Shown piece after piece: positions 52,759 to 60,996 of a stretch of DNA of 64,000 nucleotides; within the stretch, counting starts at the first letter, position 1; each line of letters starts with the position of its first letter. A program made the position numbers and the translations under genes. The notes beneath the pieces are model-generated. The model had not been told where the DNA came from. It saw nothing but the letters and a program-made list of their open reading frames with translations, and did not search any database. This stretch comes from Paracoccaceae bacterium. GTDB lineage: Bacteria > Pseudomonadota > Alphaproteobacteria > Rhodobacterales > Rhodobacteraceae. Location of the stretch: the NCBI GenBank assembly GCA_028284705.1, contig JANQRE010000048.1:41109-105108 (forward strand), written 5' to 3'.

Positions 52759-53871
52759 ATGAGTGACGCGACAGAGACAGACGAGCGAATTAAGGAAATC
52801 TCCAGGCTCAGGCAGGCGTTGATCCGGCCGGAACTTGGGGGGATCGTGGGCACCGTAGCGGTGTTCACGCTGTTCGCACTTTTTGCCTGGGACAGCGGCA
52901 TGTTCCAGAGCCAGGGGGTCCTGAACTGGACCATCGTTTCGGCACAGTTCATGATCATCGCCGTGGGCGCCTGCCTGCTGATGATTGCCGGTGAGTTTGA
53001 CCTCTCCGTCGGTTCGATGATCGGGTTTGCGGGCATGATGATCGCCGTATTCGGCGTGGTTCTGGCTTTGCCGATGTGGCTGGCGATCCTCATCACCTTT
53101 GCGATCTGTCTGGCCCTTGGGGCGCTGAACGGATGGATCGTGATCCGAACCGGGCTGCCGAGCTTCATCGTGACACTGGCCTTCCTGTTTATCCTACGTG
53201 GCTTCACGATCTACATCCCGCAAACGATCGAGCGCAAAACCATTATCGGCGGCATTCGCGACGCGGCAGAGGGCGATTGGCTCGCGCCGATCTTCGGAGG
53301 AAAGATCGGTCAGCCGATTTTCCAATGGCTTGGAGATGCGGGCGTGATTGCGGTGTTTGAACGGGGATCGCGCACCGGCGAGCCGGTGGTGGACGGCATT
53401 CCGATGCTGATTGTCTGGGCGATCATCCTGGTCATCTTCGGCCACGTGCTGCTGACGCGGACACGGTTTGGCAACTGGATCTTTGCCGCGGGTGGCGACC
53501 CCGAGGCGGCGCGGAACTCCGGTGTTCCGGTGAACCGCGTGAAGGTCCTGATGTTCATGTTCACCGCCTTCTGCGCGACCGTCTTTGCGGTCTGTCAGGT
53601 GATGGAATTCGGATCGGCAGGGGCCGACCGGGGCCTGTTGAAAGAGTTCGAGGCGATCATTGCGGTGGTTATTGGCGGCGCGCTTTTGACCGGCGGCTAT
53701 GGCTCGGTGCTGGGCGCAGCACTCGGTGCCCTGATCTTCGGGGTTGTGCAGCAGGGCCTGTTCTTTGCGGGCGTTGAATCGAGCCTCTTCAGGGTGTTCC
53801 TCGGGATCATTCTGCTCGCAGCGGTGATCCTGAACACCTATATCCGCCGCTTGATCACGGGGGAGAGATAA
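52759..53871 (+). CDS. ABC transporter permease (RbsC/XylH type)
   Basis: This 370-residue inner-membrane protein has eight to ten hydrophobic segments and the family motif GEFDLSVGSMIG; GAHPEAA-like GGDPEAARNSGVPVNRVK follows in the C-terminal half. It is the channel of the inositol-type importer. It is one base from the ATPase gene. Confidence 0.92.
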   Translation: MSDATETDERIKEISRLRQALIRPELGGIVGTVAVFTLFALFAWDSGMFQSQGVLNWTIVSAQFMIIAVGACLLMIAGEFDLSVGSMIGFAGMMIAVFGVVLALPMWLAILITFAICLALGALNGWIVIRTGLPSFIVTLAFLFILRGFTIYIPQTIERKTIIGGIRDAAEGDWLAPIFGGKIGQPIFQWLGDAGVIAVFERGSRTGEPVVDGIPMLIVWAIILVIFGHVLLTRTRFGNWIFAAGGDPEAARNSGVPVNRVKVLMFMFTAFCATVFAVCQVMEFGSAGADRGLLKEFEAIIAVVIGGALLTGGYGSVLGAALGALIFGVVQQGLFFAGVESSLFRVFLGIILLAAVILNTYIRRLITGER

Positions 53872-53872
53872 G

Positions 53873-54652
53873 ATGTCTGACCCGATTATCCGCATGACGA
53901 ATATCGAGAAGCATTTCGGCAGCGTGATTGCGCTGGCCGGTGTCTCGGTCGATGTGTTTGCCGGAGAGTGTCATTGCCTTCTGGGGGACAATGGCGCGGG
54001 CAAATCCACCTTCATCAAAACCATGTCCGGTGTGCACAAGCCGACCGCGGGAGAGATTTACTTCGAAGGCAAACCAATGCATTTCGAAGACCCGCGGGAC
54101 GCGATTGCGGCGGGGATCGCGACGGTGCACCAGCATCTGGCGATGATCCCACTGATGAGCGTGAGCCGGAACTTCTTCATGGGCAATGAGCCGATCAAGA
54201 AAGTGGCGGGCATTCCGTTCTTTGATCGCGAAAAGGCGGATGCCACGACCATGGAGGAGATGCGCAAGATGGGCATCAACCTGCGGGGTCCCGATCAGGC
54301 CGTGGGCACCTTGTCCGGCGGGGAGCGCCAGACCGTGGCGATTGCGCGGGCCGTGCATTTCGGGGCGAAGGTTCTGATCCTCGACGAGCCGACTTCTGCG
54401 CTCGGCGTGCGGCAAACCTCCAACGTTCTGGCCACGGTGGACAAGGTCCGCAAGCAAGGCATTGGTGTGGTGTTCATCACCCACAATGTACGCCATGCCT
54501 TGGCTGTAGGAGACCGGTTCACCGTGCTCAATCGCGGCAAGACGCTGGGCACCGCGATGCGCGGCGAGATCACGCCGGAAGAGCTGCAGGACATGATGGC
54601 TGGGGGGCAGGAACTGGCGACGCTGGAGGGCTCGCTGGGCGGAACCGTCTGA
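53873..54652 (+). CDS. ABC transporter ATP-binding protein, single-domain
   Basis: This 259-residue ATPase has Walker A GDNGAGKS, LSGGERQ signature, Walker B VLILDEPTSALG and an H-loop histidine (FITHNVRHA). Ribose-type importers usually use a fused double ATPase of about 500 residues; this one has a single domain and would act as a homodimer. Confidence 0.92.
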   Translation: MSDPIIRMTNIEKHFGSVIALAGVSVDVFAGECHCLLGDNGAGKSTFIKTMSGVHKPTAGEIYFEGKPMHFEDPRDAIAAGIATVHQHLAMIPLMSVSRNFFMGNEPIKKVAGIPFFDREKADATTMEEMRKMGINLRGPDQAVGTLSGGERQTVAIARAVHFGAKVLILDEPTSALGVRQTSNVLATVDKVRKQGIGVVFITHNVRHALAVGDRFTVLNRGKTLGTAMRGEITPEELQDMMAGGQELATLEGSLGGTV

Positions 54653-54708
54653 CGGCATGGCTCATCGCACCCTTGCGGGTCTGCCTCGCGATGGCGCATT
54701 GAGGGGCC

Positions 54709-55074
54709 ATGTATTCTGAGGACAGTTTCTTCACACTTACGGAGCTGGGGCAGGCGGGTCTGATCGGACTGTCTGCCCTTCTTTCTTGTGGCATGGCCGC
54801 GCTGGTGTGGCTGCTGGTGCGGGGGCAGGCGCCATGGGCGCGGGTGGCCAGCGGTTTTGCCCTGTTCTGGCTGTTTGTCTGGCTGTCTCCGCAGATCTAC
54901 TACGCCTATTACCGCCTGATCATCGACGGGTTGCCGCAGCAATGGGTGATCGGGTGGCCGCAATTTGGCGAAGCTTTGCGCTATCTGGCTTTTGCGGGCC
55001 CTGCGAGCCTGTCCGCCCATGGGCAGGGCGTGCTGGGGTGGTCACTTCTCCTGCTCGCCCTCTTCCGGCGCTAA
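54709..55074 (+). CDS. Hypothetical membrane protein
   Basis: This 121-residue protein has three hydrophobic spans (LIGLSALLSCGMAALVWLLV, VASGFALFWLFVWLSPQIYYAYY, GVLGWSLLLLALF). No family is recognised. Its last 33 bp overlap the 3' end of the convergent FrhB-like gene. Confidence 0.65.
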   Translation: MYSEDSFFTLTELGQAGLIGLSALLSCGMAALVWLLVRGQAPWARVASGFALFWLFVWLSPQIYYAYYRLIIDGLPQQWVIGWPQFGEALRYLAFAGPASLSAHGQGVLGWSLLLLALFRR

Positions 55075-56265
55075 CCCGTAGGGTGCGACCAGTTTCCAGA
55101 CATGGGACGGCACCATGGCGCGCATGCGTTTCGGATGCAGGCGGCGCAGATGCAGGATCGTCTCGGCGGCTTTCATCTCGACGCGGGCCTTCGCAAATTC
55201 GAGGCCGCGCGGTCCGATCCGGGGCATCAGCCATCCCATGATCCCGCGCATGAAATCGGGCATGCGGCGCAGCGGCAGACCGCCTGCGGCAAGCTTAGTA
55301 TTTTCGATGAACCCGGCGACGGAAGAGGCGCGTTTGCCGCGCGTGCCGACCGGTTGCAGGTGGAGTTGATCCTTGAGACCATCGACAATCTCTTGTCCCC
55401 GTGCATTGCGGATGATCAGCCACTGATCGCCCTCCCCGGCCATATAGCCGACCGTCACATCGGCGAGGGCGTTGGTGTAATCGACACATGTGCGGCAGGT
55501 CGTTGGGAAGAAGTCTGGGTCGAGATCGGAGAGCGGCAGTTTCAGGAACGGGATCAGGCGCTGGGTGCCGTCTTTATGGCGCAGTTCGACATGGTAGTCG
55601 GCGCGAAACTCGAGATAGGTGACGGTCTCGGGTGCGTCAGAGATGAGCGAGAGAAACTCGTGGAAGCGTTCCGTGGTGGTGTTGTCGGAACAAGGCGTGC
55701 CGATGACATAGAGCGCCTCGAGGCCCAGTTGCGCCTCGATCTGGCGCAGGGCATAGACCTGGCAGGGAATGCCGATGAGCGCGATGCGTTTGTGCCCCGC
55801 TTCGACCGCCGGTTCCAGCAGGGCGAGGAGCGGTGCATACCCCATGCGCATGCCACGCGCTTGAGCCATGGCGTCGGGGTCGGTGATCAGCATCGGGCGC
55901 GGCTTCCAGATGTCTTCCGGGTCAGGCCCGATGCAAAGCACCGCGTCCACCGTGCCCGCGCGCAGCAGTGCCGCGCCGAGTTCCGTGGTGATCCCGGTCC
56001 ATTGTGCGCCGGGCTTGGGGGCTTTGAGGCGCGCGCGATACATGGATTGGACAGGGCCGAACCAGAGTTCGTCAGTATCAGCGTCGCGGGTGCGGCCATG
56101 GACACGCGCCTCCGCCGCAGGGTAATCGGGCGCGATGAACTGACAGGCTCTACCGCAGGCATTGGCGATCTTCATACGCGAAAGACCGCAATCGGTGCAG
56201 AGATTGCGGTGTGCCGCCGGTCCGATGGAGGCAGCGAGATCGAGCGGGGTGGAGCCATCGGCCAT
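55042..56265 (-). CDS. Coenzyme F420 hydrogenase/dehydrogenase beta-subunit family protein (FrhB/BciB-like)
   Basis: This 407-residue protein has an N-terminal cysteine cluster (Cys23, Cys26, Cys37, Cys41) for iron-sulfur binding, then GIPCQVYALRQIE, GTPCSDNTTTERFHEF and a second CxxC (TTCRTCVDYTNALADVTVGYM). This layout matches the FrhB/HCAR/BciB group of FeS flavoproteins. BciB reduces the 8-vinyl group in (bacterio)chlorophyll synthesis; that role is possible but no photosynthesis gene is here, and LPS genes are its neighbours. Confidence 0.82.
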   Translation of the reverse strand: MADGSTPLDLAASIGPAAHRNLCTDCGLSRMKIANACGRACQFIAPDYPAAEARVHGRTRDADTDELWFGPVQSMYRARLKAPKPGAQWTGITTELGAALLRAGTVDAVLCIGPDPEDIWKPRPMLITDPDAMAQARGMRMGYAPLLALLEPAVEAGHKRIALIGIPCQVYALRQIEAQLGLEALYVIGTPCSDNTTTERFHEFLSLISDAPETVTYLEFRADYHVELRHKDGTQRLIPFLKLPLSDLDPDFFPTTCRTCVDYTNALADVTVGYMAGEGDQWLIIRNARGQEIVDGLKDQLHLQPVGTRGKRASSVAGFIENTKLAAGGLPLRRMPDFMRGIMGWLMPRIGPRGLEFAKARVEMKAAETILHLRRLHPKRMRAMVPSHVWKLVAPYGLAPEEGEQEK

Positions 56266-56356
56266 GGCTCAGCGTAGAGTGTCTGCCGCGGAGGTGTCAA
56301 TCTGACTGGACAGCGCGGGAATTGCGCCTCCGGTTGCGGTGGCGTAAGGCTCTGAC

Positions 56357-57406
56357 ATGGCGTCACCCCCTGAGCTTTTTGTCACCAATTTCAACCCGAA
56401 CTTCACCGGGGTCTCGGCCACAGCAGCGGCGGTTGTGCGCGCGCAAGCGCGGGCGCGCGCTATGCATCTGGTCGGGTATGATCTCCCCGGGGCACCCGAT
56501 GCGGTTCCGTTCAAAGCGGCGGCACGGATGTGTCGCGTTGCGCCAGCGGGGCGGCCTTTTGCGATCTGGCATGTGCGACGGAATCCGGAGATGCGACGTG
56601 CATTGTGGTTGCGCGACGGGCTGAAACGCCCGATCCGAATTGTCTTCACCTCCGCGGCAATCCGCAGGCACAGCGCGTTTCCGCGCTGGCTGATCTCGAA
56701 GATGGATGCAGTCATCGCAACCTCCGAGGACGCCGCGGAATTTGTGCCGCATGTGCGCGGTATCGTGCCCCATGGCGTTGATTGCGAAAGTTTTTTTCCG
56801 GCTGAGGATCGGGCTGCCGCCTGGGCAGCGACCGGCTATGGGGGCAAGCGAGGGATCGCAACCATCGGGCGGGTCAGGCCAGAGAAAGGGACGGATCGGT
56901 TCGTCGAGGCGATGATTGAGTTCCTGCCCGACAACCCGGACGTCACGGCGCTCGTGATCGGGCGTGCCGGGCGGACAGATACGAAGTTCGACCTCGAGTT
57001 GAAGGCAAAAGTGCAAGGGGCCGGACTGATCGACCGGATCCGGTTCATTGGTGAAGTGCCCGCCCGCGACCTGCCCCGGCTCATGCGCTCTCTCAGCCTT
57101 GTGGCCGCGTTTCCGCGCTATGAGGGGTACGGGATGACGCCACTGGAAGGCATGGCGTCGGGCGTGCCCTTCGTGGCCATGGATACCGGACATTTCAACG
57201 CATTCTCAGCACAGGGACAGGCGGGGCTGGTCGTCCCACAAGGCGATATGGCGGGCGCGTTGGAGGCGTTGCGCACGGGGTTGGCAGCAGCCGAGGAGAT
57301 GGGCCAGAATGCAAGGCGCATCGCCGAAGAAAGCTTTAGCGTCGCGCAGGAAGCCGTGGGGATTGAAGCGGTGTATGAGATGCTTTGGTCGGAGGCCACA
57401 AAATGA
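56357..57406 (+). CDS. Glycosyltransferase family 4 (LpcC-like)
   Basis: This 349-residue GT-B enzyme has the acceptor-side N-terminus TNFNPNFTGVSATAAAVV and the donor-site region GRVRPEKGTDRF and YEGYGMTPLEGMASGVPFVA. It resembles the LPS core mannosyltransferase LpcC of rhizobia; the exact sugar is inferred. It overlaps the GT25 gene by four bases. Confidence 0.87.
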   Translation: MASPPELFVTNFNPNFTGVSATAAAVVRAQARARAMHLVGYDLPGAPDAVPFKAAARMCRVAPAGRPFAIWHVRRNPEMRRALWLRDGLKRPIRIVFTSAAIRRHSAFPRWLISKMDAVIATSEDAAEFVPHVRGIVPHGVDCESFFPAEDRAAAWAATGYGGKRGIATIGRVRPEKGTDRFVEAMIEFLPDNPDVTALVIGRAGRTDTKFDLELKAKVQGAGLIDRIRFIGEVPARDLPRLMRSLSLVAAFPRYEGYGMTPLEGMASGVPFVAMDTGHFNAFSAQGQAGLVVPQGDMAGALEALRTGLAAAEEMGQNARRIAEESFSVAQEAVGIEAVYEMLWSEATK

Positions 57407-58146
57407 AGTGTTTTGTGATCCATCTGGATCGCGCTGAGGGCCGTAAAGCTGCCGTCGAGCGGCTGCTGGCCGATAGCCCCTATCCGGCGGAGATCTTGCC
57501 CGCCTGCGACGGGGAGGCGATGCCCGATGCCGAGCGCGAGGTGCTTTATCCCGGGCCTTCGCATTTTGACCCGCCCTATCCGTTTCATTTGGGCTATGGC
57601 GAGGTCGGCTGTTTCGTCAGTCATATGTGGGCTTGGCAGAAGATCGTGGATGAAGGGCTTCCGGGCGCGCTGATCCTGGAAGATGATGTCGAGACCGACC
57701 GGGATGTGTTCGCGCGTGCTGTCGCCTTTGCCGAGCGTCATTTGCCGGAGCACGGGTATATCCAGTTCCAGGTGCGCAAGATGCGGCGCGAGGTTATCGT
57801 GCTCGACGAGGCGGATGGGTTCAAGCTGGTGCAACCCAAGACCGCACCGCGTCGCACCTCGGCTCAACTTGTCAGCGCGAAAGCGGCGGCGAGATTGTTG
57901 GAGATCAACAAGACCATCGACCGTCCGGTGGACGGAATGCTGCAACTGAGTTGGGAGATCGGTTTTCCGATGGTCTGTATGGTGCCGTCGGGGGTGCGCG
58001 ATTTGACGAAGGCAAGTGGTGGGTCGACCGTCTCCCGAGGGCGCACGAAGCTTGCGGCCCTGACAGCGGAGATCAAACGCGCATTTTATCGCGCAAAGAT
58101 CAGACAAATGTCGCGCGAGTTCCGGCGGCGTCAGGCCCGCAGATAA
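57403..58146 (+). CDS. Glycosyltransferase family 25 (LPS core)
   Basis: This 247-residue protein has the GT25 hallmarks CFVIHLDRAEGRKAAVERLL, GEVGCFVSHMWAWQKI and ALILEDDVE, with EDD likely metal binding. It adds a sugar, often galactose, to LPS inner core. It overlaps the ABC-FkbM gene tail-to-tail by 16 bp. Confidence 0.88.
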   Translation: MKCFVIHLDRAEGRKAAVERLLADSPYPAEILPACDGEAMPDAEREVLYPGPSHFDPPYPFHLGYGEVGCFVSHMWAWQKIVDEGLPGALILEDDVETDRDVFARAVAFAERHLPEHGYIQFQVRKMRREVIVLDEADGFKLVQPKTAPRRTSAQLVSAKAAARLLEINKTIDRPVDGMLQLSWEIGFPMVCMVPSGVRDLTKASGGSTVSRGRTKLAALTAEIKRAFYRAKIRQMSREFRRRQARR

Positions 58147-60791
58147 AGCGAATTGTTCTTGGTGCGGCTGACCAGTTTGTAGCCGTGTTCCTTGAAGGCC
58201 TTCGCACAGCCTGGATAGTCCTCGCCGCCCTTCAGGGTCTCGATAACGATGCGTTTTGGAAACAGGCTTTCGGGCGCGGATGCGAAGAACGGCACGAGCG
58301 CCTGATCCTCGTGACCTTCGATGTCGATTTTCAGCCCATCAATGGCCGTGATGTTCCGATCGTTGAGGATGTCCAAGAGCGGGCGCATCTGCACTGAACC
58401 GCCTTCGGCTTCGGTGACGGAGACGATGGCGGTGTCATTCTTCCGAATTGACAGCTCTCCCCTGCTGTCATGGTCGCTGACCCCGGCATTGACCACATCG
58501 ATATTGGCGAGCCCGGAGGCGTGCGCGTTCCAGCTCAATTGATCGACCATGTCGACATTCGCATCGATCGCAAGGACACTGGCTTGCGGACGAGCCTTGG
58601 CCAGCGACAATGAGTAGAGACCGATATTGGAGCCGATGTCGACGAACTGCGCGCGCTCAGGTGCATTTTCGATCAGAAAATCAATGTCTTGGGCGTTATA
58701 TCCGGGGTTCACCAGCAGGTTGTACTCGATCAGATTGTTACGCCCGGTGATGCGATAGGCTGCGTCCCGAAACCGGATATCGAGATAGGGCGGGCCGAGT
58801 TTCATGATCAATTTGGTCAGTTTGCCGCGGGTGATCCCGCGCTTGAGGAAGGTCGTCTGACCGAGCGCGATCAGGATGCGCTGAGCGACGTTTGGCGCGA
58901 AGCTGCCAAATGGCATGGCGTCGATCTCGGGCTTTCGGCCTGTTTCGCCTTCGCGGAGCGGTCTCCAGCCCGGTGCATATTCCTGGGCCGACCCCGCCGC
59001 GTTTGGCAACTCCATGAAAGGCCGTGTCGCGGTCTGGAATTGCAGATCGTGTAAGTGGGCGTAGATGCCACCTTTGGTCAGGAGCTCTTCATGGGTGCCG
59101 CGTTCGGCAAGCTTGCCTTTATCGAGCACCAGGATTTGATCGGCGTTGCGCACAGTGCTCAGGCGATGCGCGATCACGAGCGTGGTGCGGCCTTTGCTGA
59201 GTTTGTCGAGCGCCTTCTGCACGACTTTCTCGGATTCCGCGTCAAGCGCGGAGGTTGCTTCATCGAGCAGCAGGATGGGTGTGTCGCGCAGGATCGCGCG
59301 GGCGATGGCCACACGCTGGCGCTGCCCGCCAGACAGGTTCGAGCCGCGTGCGCCGACGGGTGTTTCGAGCCCCTGTGGCAACTCGTCCAGGAAGTCACTG
59401 ACATGGGCTGCATCTAGTGCCGCTTTCAGTTGAGCGTCGGTGACGTCTGTGCGTCCGGCGACAATGTTCTCTCGCAGAGTTTCATCAAAAAGAAGCGCAT
59501 CCTGACTAACGACCGAAAACAGGCTGCGCAGATCGGCGAGTTTGAGATCCCGTATCGGCACGCCACCAATTTTCGCGACCCCGGTCTGGGGGTCAAAGAG
59601 ACGGGTAAGGACGTTGAACACGGTGCTCTTGCCGGCACCGGACGCGCCGACCAGAGCGGTGGTAGTCCCGCTTGGCAGATCGAAGCTCAAACCGTTCAGA
59701 ACGGGCAGATCGCCATAGGAAAGTGAGACATCTTCAAACGTAAATTCAGTGGTTTGAGGTATCTTCGTGCCGGGTTTCGCGGTGGCATCGGTGATTTTGG
59801 GCTTCACATCCATCAGTCCGAAAATGCGTGACAGGCTGGCCTGCATCACCTGCCAATACCCCATGACACCACCGAGACGGCGCAAAGGTTGAAACGCCAA
59901 CGCCATGGCGGTGAAGAAACTCATGAACTGGCCAATGCTCTTTTCGCCGGCAATGATCTCTGGCCCGCCAAAGATCAAAACGCAGAAAAACCCCAGACCG
60001 ACGGCGATATCCACGAGGCCCGGGACAGCTGCTTGTCCGGCATTGGCTTTCACATTGGCGTTGACCAAAACCTCGGACAGTTCGGAGAAACGATCTGATT
60101 GATAGGTTTCCAGCTTGTTGAGCTTAATCGGCGTGATGCCGTGAAAAATCTCGTCGAGCTGGGTTGTTCGCTTGGCGGCCAAGTCTCTGATAAAGAACGT
60201 TTTTCGCCGAATATAACGCTGTACGGCGATGGACGGCAGCAGCAACAGAGGCGCTCCGACAATCGCAACGGCGGTCCAGCGCCAATCGATCCAGATTGCA
60301 ACGCTCATTAGGGAGATAAGAGCGATGATGTCCCGCCCGGCTCCGGTTATGATGATGTTCCACAGGCTTTGGATCGCCGTTACGTCGCCTTGGACCCTCT
60401 CGATCAGCGTGCCGGGCGAGGTTGCGGAGTGGAAACTGTGATCCAGCGACAGCGTGTGCCTCATAAGGTCCAGTTGCAGATCGGTTGAGGCGCGGTAGGA
60501 GACTTTTGCCATCAAGGCGCGCTGGACCATTCCTGCAACGGCGCGAACCGCAAAAAGTGAAAAAATTCCGATACCTACAAGCCAGATCGCGCTTTCACGG
60601 CCCTCGACAAAGACGAGATCGAACATGGGCTGCAGCATGTAACTGAGCGCACCGAGTGTGGAGCCTTCAATGACCATGAAGAATACCGCGACGAGCAGAA
60701 GTGGGAGGTGGCGTTGCAGATAGCCGCGCCAAAGCCTGCCGAACATACGGCCTGAGGAATCTGTCGAAATATCGGAGGGTTGATCTGCCAA
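58131..60791 (-). CDS. MsbA-like ABC exporter fused to an FkbM-family methyltransferase
   Basis: This 886-residue single frame joins two enzymes. Residues 1-330 are a six-helix ABC exporter domain. Residues 350-585 are the ATPase: Walker A GASGAGKS (382-389), LSGGQ (486-490), LLLDE (507-511) and switch His542. A linker of about 40 residues leads to an FkbM SAM-dependent methyltransferase (about 630-886) with FVDIGSNIG (716-724) and LKIDIEGHE (820-828). The exporter half resembles lipid A flippase MsbA. The fusion suggests methylation coupled to export of a glycolipid or LPS precursor, with the enzyme on the cytosolic face. No stop or frameshift lies between the parts. Confidence 0.9.
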   Translation of the reverse strand: MADQPSDISTDSSGRMFGRLWRGYLQRHLPLLLVAVFFMVIEGSTLGALSYMLQPMFDLVFVEGRESAIWLVGIGIFSLFAVRAVAGMVQRALMAKVSYRASTDLQLDLMRHTLSLDHSFHSATSPGTLIERVQGDVTAIQSLWNIIITGAGRDIIALISLMSVAIWIDWRWTAVAIVGAPLLLLPSIAVQRYIRRKTFFIRDLAAKRTTQLDEIFHGITPIKLNKLETYQSDRFSELSEVLVNANVKANAGQAAVPGLVDIAVGLGFFCVLIFGGPEIIAGEKSIGQFMSFFTAMALAFQPLRRLGGVMGYWQVMQASLSRIFGLMDVKPKITDATAKPGTKIPQTTEFTFEDVSLSYGDLPVLNGLSFDLPSGTTTALVGASGAGKSTVFNVLTRLFDPQTGVAKIGGVPIRDLKLADLRSLFSVVSQDALLFDETLRENIVAGRTDVTDAQLKAALDAAHVSDFLDELPQGLETPVGARGSNLSGGQRQRVAIARAILRDTPILLLDEATSALDAESEKVVQKALDKLSKGRTTLVIAHRLSTVRNADQILVLDKGKLAERGTHEELLTKGGIYAHLHDLQFQTATRPFMELPNAAGSAQEYAPGWRPLREGETGRKPEIDAMPFGSFAPNVAQRILIALGQTTFLKRGITRGKLTKLIMKLGPPYLDIRFRDAAYRITGRNNLIEYNLLVNPGYNAQDIDFLIENAPERAQFVDIGSNIGLYSLSLAKARPQASVLAIDANVDMVDQLSWNAHASGLANIDVVNAGVSDHDSRGELSIRKNDTAIVSVTEAEGGSVQMRPLLDILNDRNITAIDGLKIDIEGHEDQALVPFFASAPESLFPKRIVIETLKGGEDYPGCAKAFKEHGYKLVSRTKNNSLYLRA

Positions 60792-60996
60792 AGCTCTACA
60801 TCGCGCAATTGCGTCCGCACGGTTTAGCGCGGAATGGCGCGATGCCGCAAGATCGCGTGACCGATATCGGTGTCATCGCTTTGATTTCAAGGGGAAGGAG
60901 CTGTTTTGACACCATCTGGCAGGCGTGCGGCTTTGGTTTGCGGAACGTTTAAGTCACGCAGGATTCCGGTCGCTGGAGTGCCTCGAAGGCGAATGC

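Noticed and set aside
60792..60996. Regulatory or RNA element between the ABC-FkbM gene and hyuB
   Set aside because: No clear dyad, promoter pair or conserved RNA structure could be identified by eye.
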